Below, piece after piece: positions 61,608 to 64,000 of a stretch of 64,000 nt of DNA. The translations under genes were made by a program, and so were the position numbers. The stretch spans positions 124,001 through 188,000 of the forward strand of contig JASKOT010000004.1 of assembly GCA_032158125.1 (NCBI GenBank), read 5' to 3'. The number at the start of each line of letters is the position of its first letter. Position 1 is the first letter of the stretch. Below the pieces are notes generated by a model, which searched no databases, had not been told where the DNA came from, and saw only the letters and a program-made list of their open reading frames with translations. This DNA is from Papiliotrema nemorosa. Lineage: Eukaryota; Basidiomycota; Tremellomycetes; Tremellales; Rhynchogastremaceae.

Positions 61608-63119
61608 CTAGGCATCTTCCACTCTGGCCCTCTTCGAGTCAGGTTCTGTACTCGCGATCGGTTCCAACTTTCTCTTGTCCCCATTCTCTGCCTCCTTGCC
61701 CTTGCCATTTGGCTCATTGCTCTGCACAACTCCTGCCGGCGCTACCGGTGCTGCCTTTTTCTTCTTCTTGACCATACTCGTTAGATCATTCACCGGCCCA
61801 CTCGTCTCTGCCACACTGGCTCCGGCGTTCCCACTTCCACTCGCAGCCCCGAATGCAGCCTCGGCAGTACCTCCCAAGAGATGTTTGATGCTCTCACTGA
61901 CTGGATCTCCACTTTCCGGGGCGGCTTTCAACTCTTCAATCTTCAACTCCAAATCACCTATCAGTTCCTTTACATCCTTCTTCTCGTTATCTCGCTCCGT
62001 CTCGCTCAATTTGGCCAGTTCGGGGGATAAAGATGTTTCACCTTCAAGTTCAGCCAGACGAGCTTTGAAGCCCGTCACTGCGTGTTGAACATGTGTGAGG
62101 GCGGCAGATCTTCCGTCGGGGGTGAATTCAAGGACAGTGGCGAGCTGATAGTGCACAGAAGCGAGAGCTCTGGATGAAGGAGGTAAGAGACCTGATCGGA
62201 TCTTCAATGCCGAATTGTAATCTTGTGCTGCCTGAGGGAAGTTTTCTGCCCGTCAGTGAACACAATCAGAGGTCCGCTAAAGGTCAACCCACCCGTCTCG
62301 AGGGAGACATCCCCTAGGGAGAGATAACAATCGGCCAGACATAATCTCTCTTCCCTCCCTTGTCCCTCGGGTAGATCCTCGACAATTTTGGAGTATATGG
62401 TCCGTGCGACATCGAGGACTTCCCAAGCGGCATTGTAATCATCTTCCGGTCCTTCCCCTTCTTCACCTTCACCTTCGCCTTCGCCCTCTCCTTGCTCGCC
62501 GCCGTCCTCTTCTTGCGCGTCATTTGTAAGATTGTTTCCGGTCGACGGACCAGCTTCGGCATTCCCGTCGTCTTCTTCTTCAGGCACATCATCCCCGTCT
62601 CCCTCGAACACAAAGTTGCCAGAAGTAGCGGCCACATCTTCCATTGCTTGTCCTGACTCATCAGTAAGGCTTCCCTTGACGAGGTTGGCACGAGCTTACC
62701 AGGCGCAAGAGCGGTCTTCTCGACTTCTTCTTTCCCCATCACTCCCTGCGTGGAAAATGCCAATTCGTATAGTGCTTTCCCATAACTGAGCAATAGAGGC
62801 GCCATGGCAGGGTCAAACTCTCCTACGAGTTCTCGCCTACATGTCAGTGACACAGTCAGGTTATACAGCGCTCAACACAATGATGATAACCCTTGCGGGA
62901 GCTAGTGATGTCGACTCACATGAGGTCTAGAGCTCCCGCATACTTCTCCACGCCCAATTCCCAATCTTTCAACGCGATAGCCTTCTTCCCCTCCGCAATG
63001 AGTTTATCAGCCTGAGCTTTGGTGTCCTTTCTGTCATTCTTGGTGTCTGTTGCCTCTGACGGTGGTACAGCAGCTACAGGTTCAGGTTGTTCCGCCATGA
63101 TGTCTGTTGCAATGGACAT
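61608..63119 (-). CDS. NASP/Hif1/Sim3-type histone chaperone (SHNi-TPR)
   Basis: A TPR protein that escorts H3-H4 and, in Sim3, the centromeric H3 variant. Two nearby starts exist (63119 and 63098). TPR pieces in order: ADKLIAEGKKAIALKDWELG then VEKYAGALDLM; FDPAMAPLLLSYGKALYELA; an acidic insert rich in GEGEGE and EED inside the second TPR, a hallmark of NASP; YNAAWEVLDVARTIYSKIVE; CLADCYLSLGDVSLETGNFP; and SSRALASVHYQLATVLEFTP, which is the SHNi motif. A coiled coil and a basic tail with KKKKKAAP and DSKRARVEDA follow. Three introns. The acidic insert is the histone-binding part. Confidence 0.92.
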
Positions 63120-63256
63120 GAAAAGGAAATCTCCCAGCTTCCTTTGACGCGACGCGACGTGGGCGGGTAGGGAATGTCACGTGATTCGCCACCCAATGAG
63201 GTGTAGAAAGTACAGTCATCCAACATTCATCTCATTTTAACGTCTATTGGGACACG

Positions 63257-63975
63257 ATGACTTCGACTACACCAAAAGAGGAGATCTGCGTGGATTGTGC
63301 TCCGACGACTAGCTCAATGTCTGAGGTCAAAGCGCTCAAACCAGCTTCGACCGCTGTCGGAGGCAGTCAAACATACGATGATTCCATTCAACCACCTATG
63401 CCCGAATCGCTCCATCCTGCAATACTGATCGAGTTCTGCGACAGATGTCGATGGTACGTACCAACCCTCCATCTCAGTCTTCTCATTCTCTTCTGGCATC
63501 CGTACCCTCTGACTCCTGCGCATATTCCGTGTAGCACGTCAAGGCGGTCGCCTGTCTTGCATTTCCTACAACCCTGGTAGGGGAAGCTGATACCCAGGGC
63601 ACCTAGAGCGACTTGGATCCAAACGGAACTCTTTCTCACTTTTCCCGTACCTACAATCCGATCCATAACTCTCCAACCGCTCACATCACCCGAAACGGGA
63701 GGGAGATTTAGGGTATGGATCATCACCCCGAACCAGACTTATCTCGCATGGGACAGAAAGGCAAGTACTCGAATAGTGTCGTTCCGCCAAGTGCTGATAC
63801 ACAGTCGGAAGGAGGATTTCCAGAGCTGAAAGTCTTGAAACAGAGAATACGGAATGTTTTACAGCCTGATCAGAATCTAGGTCATTCTGATAAACCCGCC
63901 AATGTCGTTCCGGCCAACTCAGGCACTCCAGCTACTGGATCGACGGCGATGAGTGCACTTACCGGACAATCGTAG
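63257..63975 (+). CDS. Rdx-family (SelW/SelT/SelH-like) thioredoxin-fold protein
   Basis: Rdx proteins are small thioredoxin-like redox proteins; in fungi the Sec position is Cys. The N-terminal 55 residues are disordered. The core is HPAILIEFCDRCRW with a CxxC motif, then, after one intron, APRATWIQTELFLTFP, IRSITLQPLTSPETGGRFRV and WIITPNQTYLAWDRKGKYSN, followed by FPELKVLKQRIRNVLQPDQN. The order strand-CxxC-helix-strand-SIxLxP-xxGxFxV matches the family. The C-terminal tail is Ala/Thr/Ser-rich (TPATGSTAMSALTGQS). Its start is only 138 bp from the NASP start on the other strand. The redox partner is unknown. Confidence 0.88.
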
Positions 63976-64000
63976 TCCATACAGTCCTTGTAGATCCTCT

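Overview
The window looks like nuclear DNA of a basidiomycete yeast, most likely a tremellomycete (Cryptococcus/Kwoniella-like). Almost every gene is cut by many short introns of about 35-60 bp with GTGAGT-type donors, CTGAC/CTRAY-like branch sites and YAG acceptors. Genes lie on both strands with short spacers and no operons, and CGA is a favoured arginine codon. The gene set is eukaryotic and fungal: U4/U6 snRNP protein, oligosaccharyltransferase subunit, dolichol kinase, Zn2Cys6 regulator, RTA1-like protein, Pmp47. The genus is inference; no rRNA or tRNA was found to settle it.

Layout. 1-6.4 kb is gene-poor, with one low-complexity hypothetical on the minus strand and an unexplained 4.1 kb stretch. 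6.5-8.5 kb holds two tandem, intronless genes that are diverged copies of each other and match no family I know. 9-24 kb contains catalase, glutathione-dependent formaldehyde dehydrogenase (class III ADH), a hypothetical, a Pmp47-type peroxisomal carrier, a mitochondrial GGQ ribosome-rescue factor, an Atf1-type bZIP factor, a Tctex1-type dynein light chain and a Pex11-like protein. 24-32 kb contains a Ctr copper transporter, an SDR oxidoreductase facing a Zn2Cys6 factor across a promoter with a near-perfect palindrome, and an RTA1-like membrane protein. 32.9-49 kb contains Isu1, GDP-mannose 4,6-dehydratase, an Fpk1/Nrc2-type AGC kinase, Yme2 and a giant PPR protein. 49-64 kb contains dolichol kinase Sec59, a mitochondrial rhomboid, a membrane glutaredoxin, Prp31, Ost3/6, a NASP-type histone chaperone and an Rdx (SelW-like) protein.

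How the genes fit together. Catalase, formaldehyde dehydrogenase, the Pmp47 carrier and the Pex11-like protein form a loose peroxisome/C1-detoxification neighbourhood within 15 kb. The catalase promoter carries a perfect ATF/CREB octamer, and an Atf1-type factor is encoded 9 kb away. Mitochondrial functions recur (rescue factor, Isu1, Yme2, PPR protein, rhomboid). Sec59, Ost3/6 and GDP-mannose dehydratase all serve glycosylation. The observations most worth checking are the tandem PEEEN family, the rhomboid whose expected catalytic His is Asp, the palindrome between the Zn2Cys6 factor and the SDR gene, and a 10-nt micro-exon in that SDR gene. Exon structures were assembled by eye from splice consensus and frame continuity.
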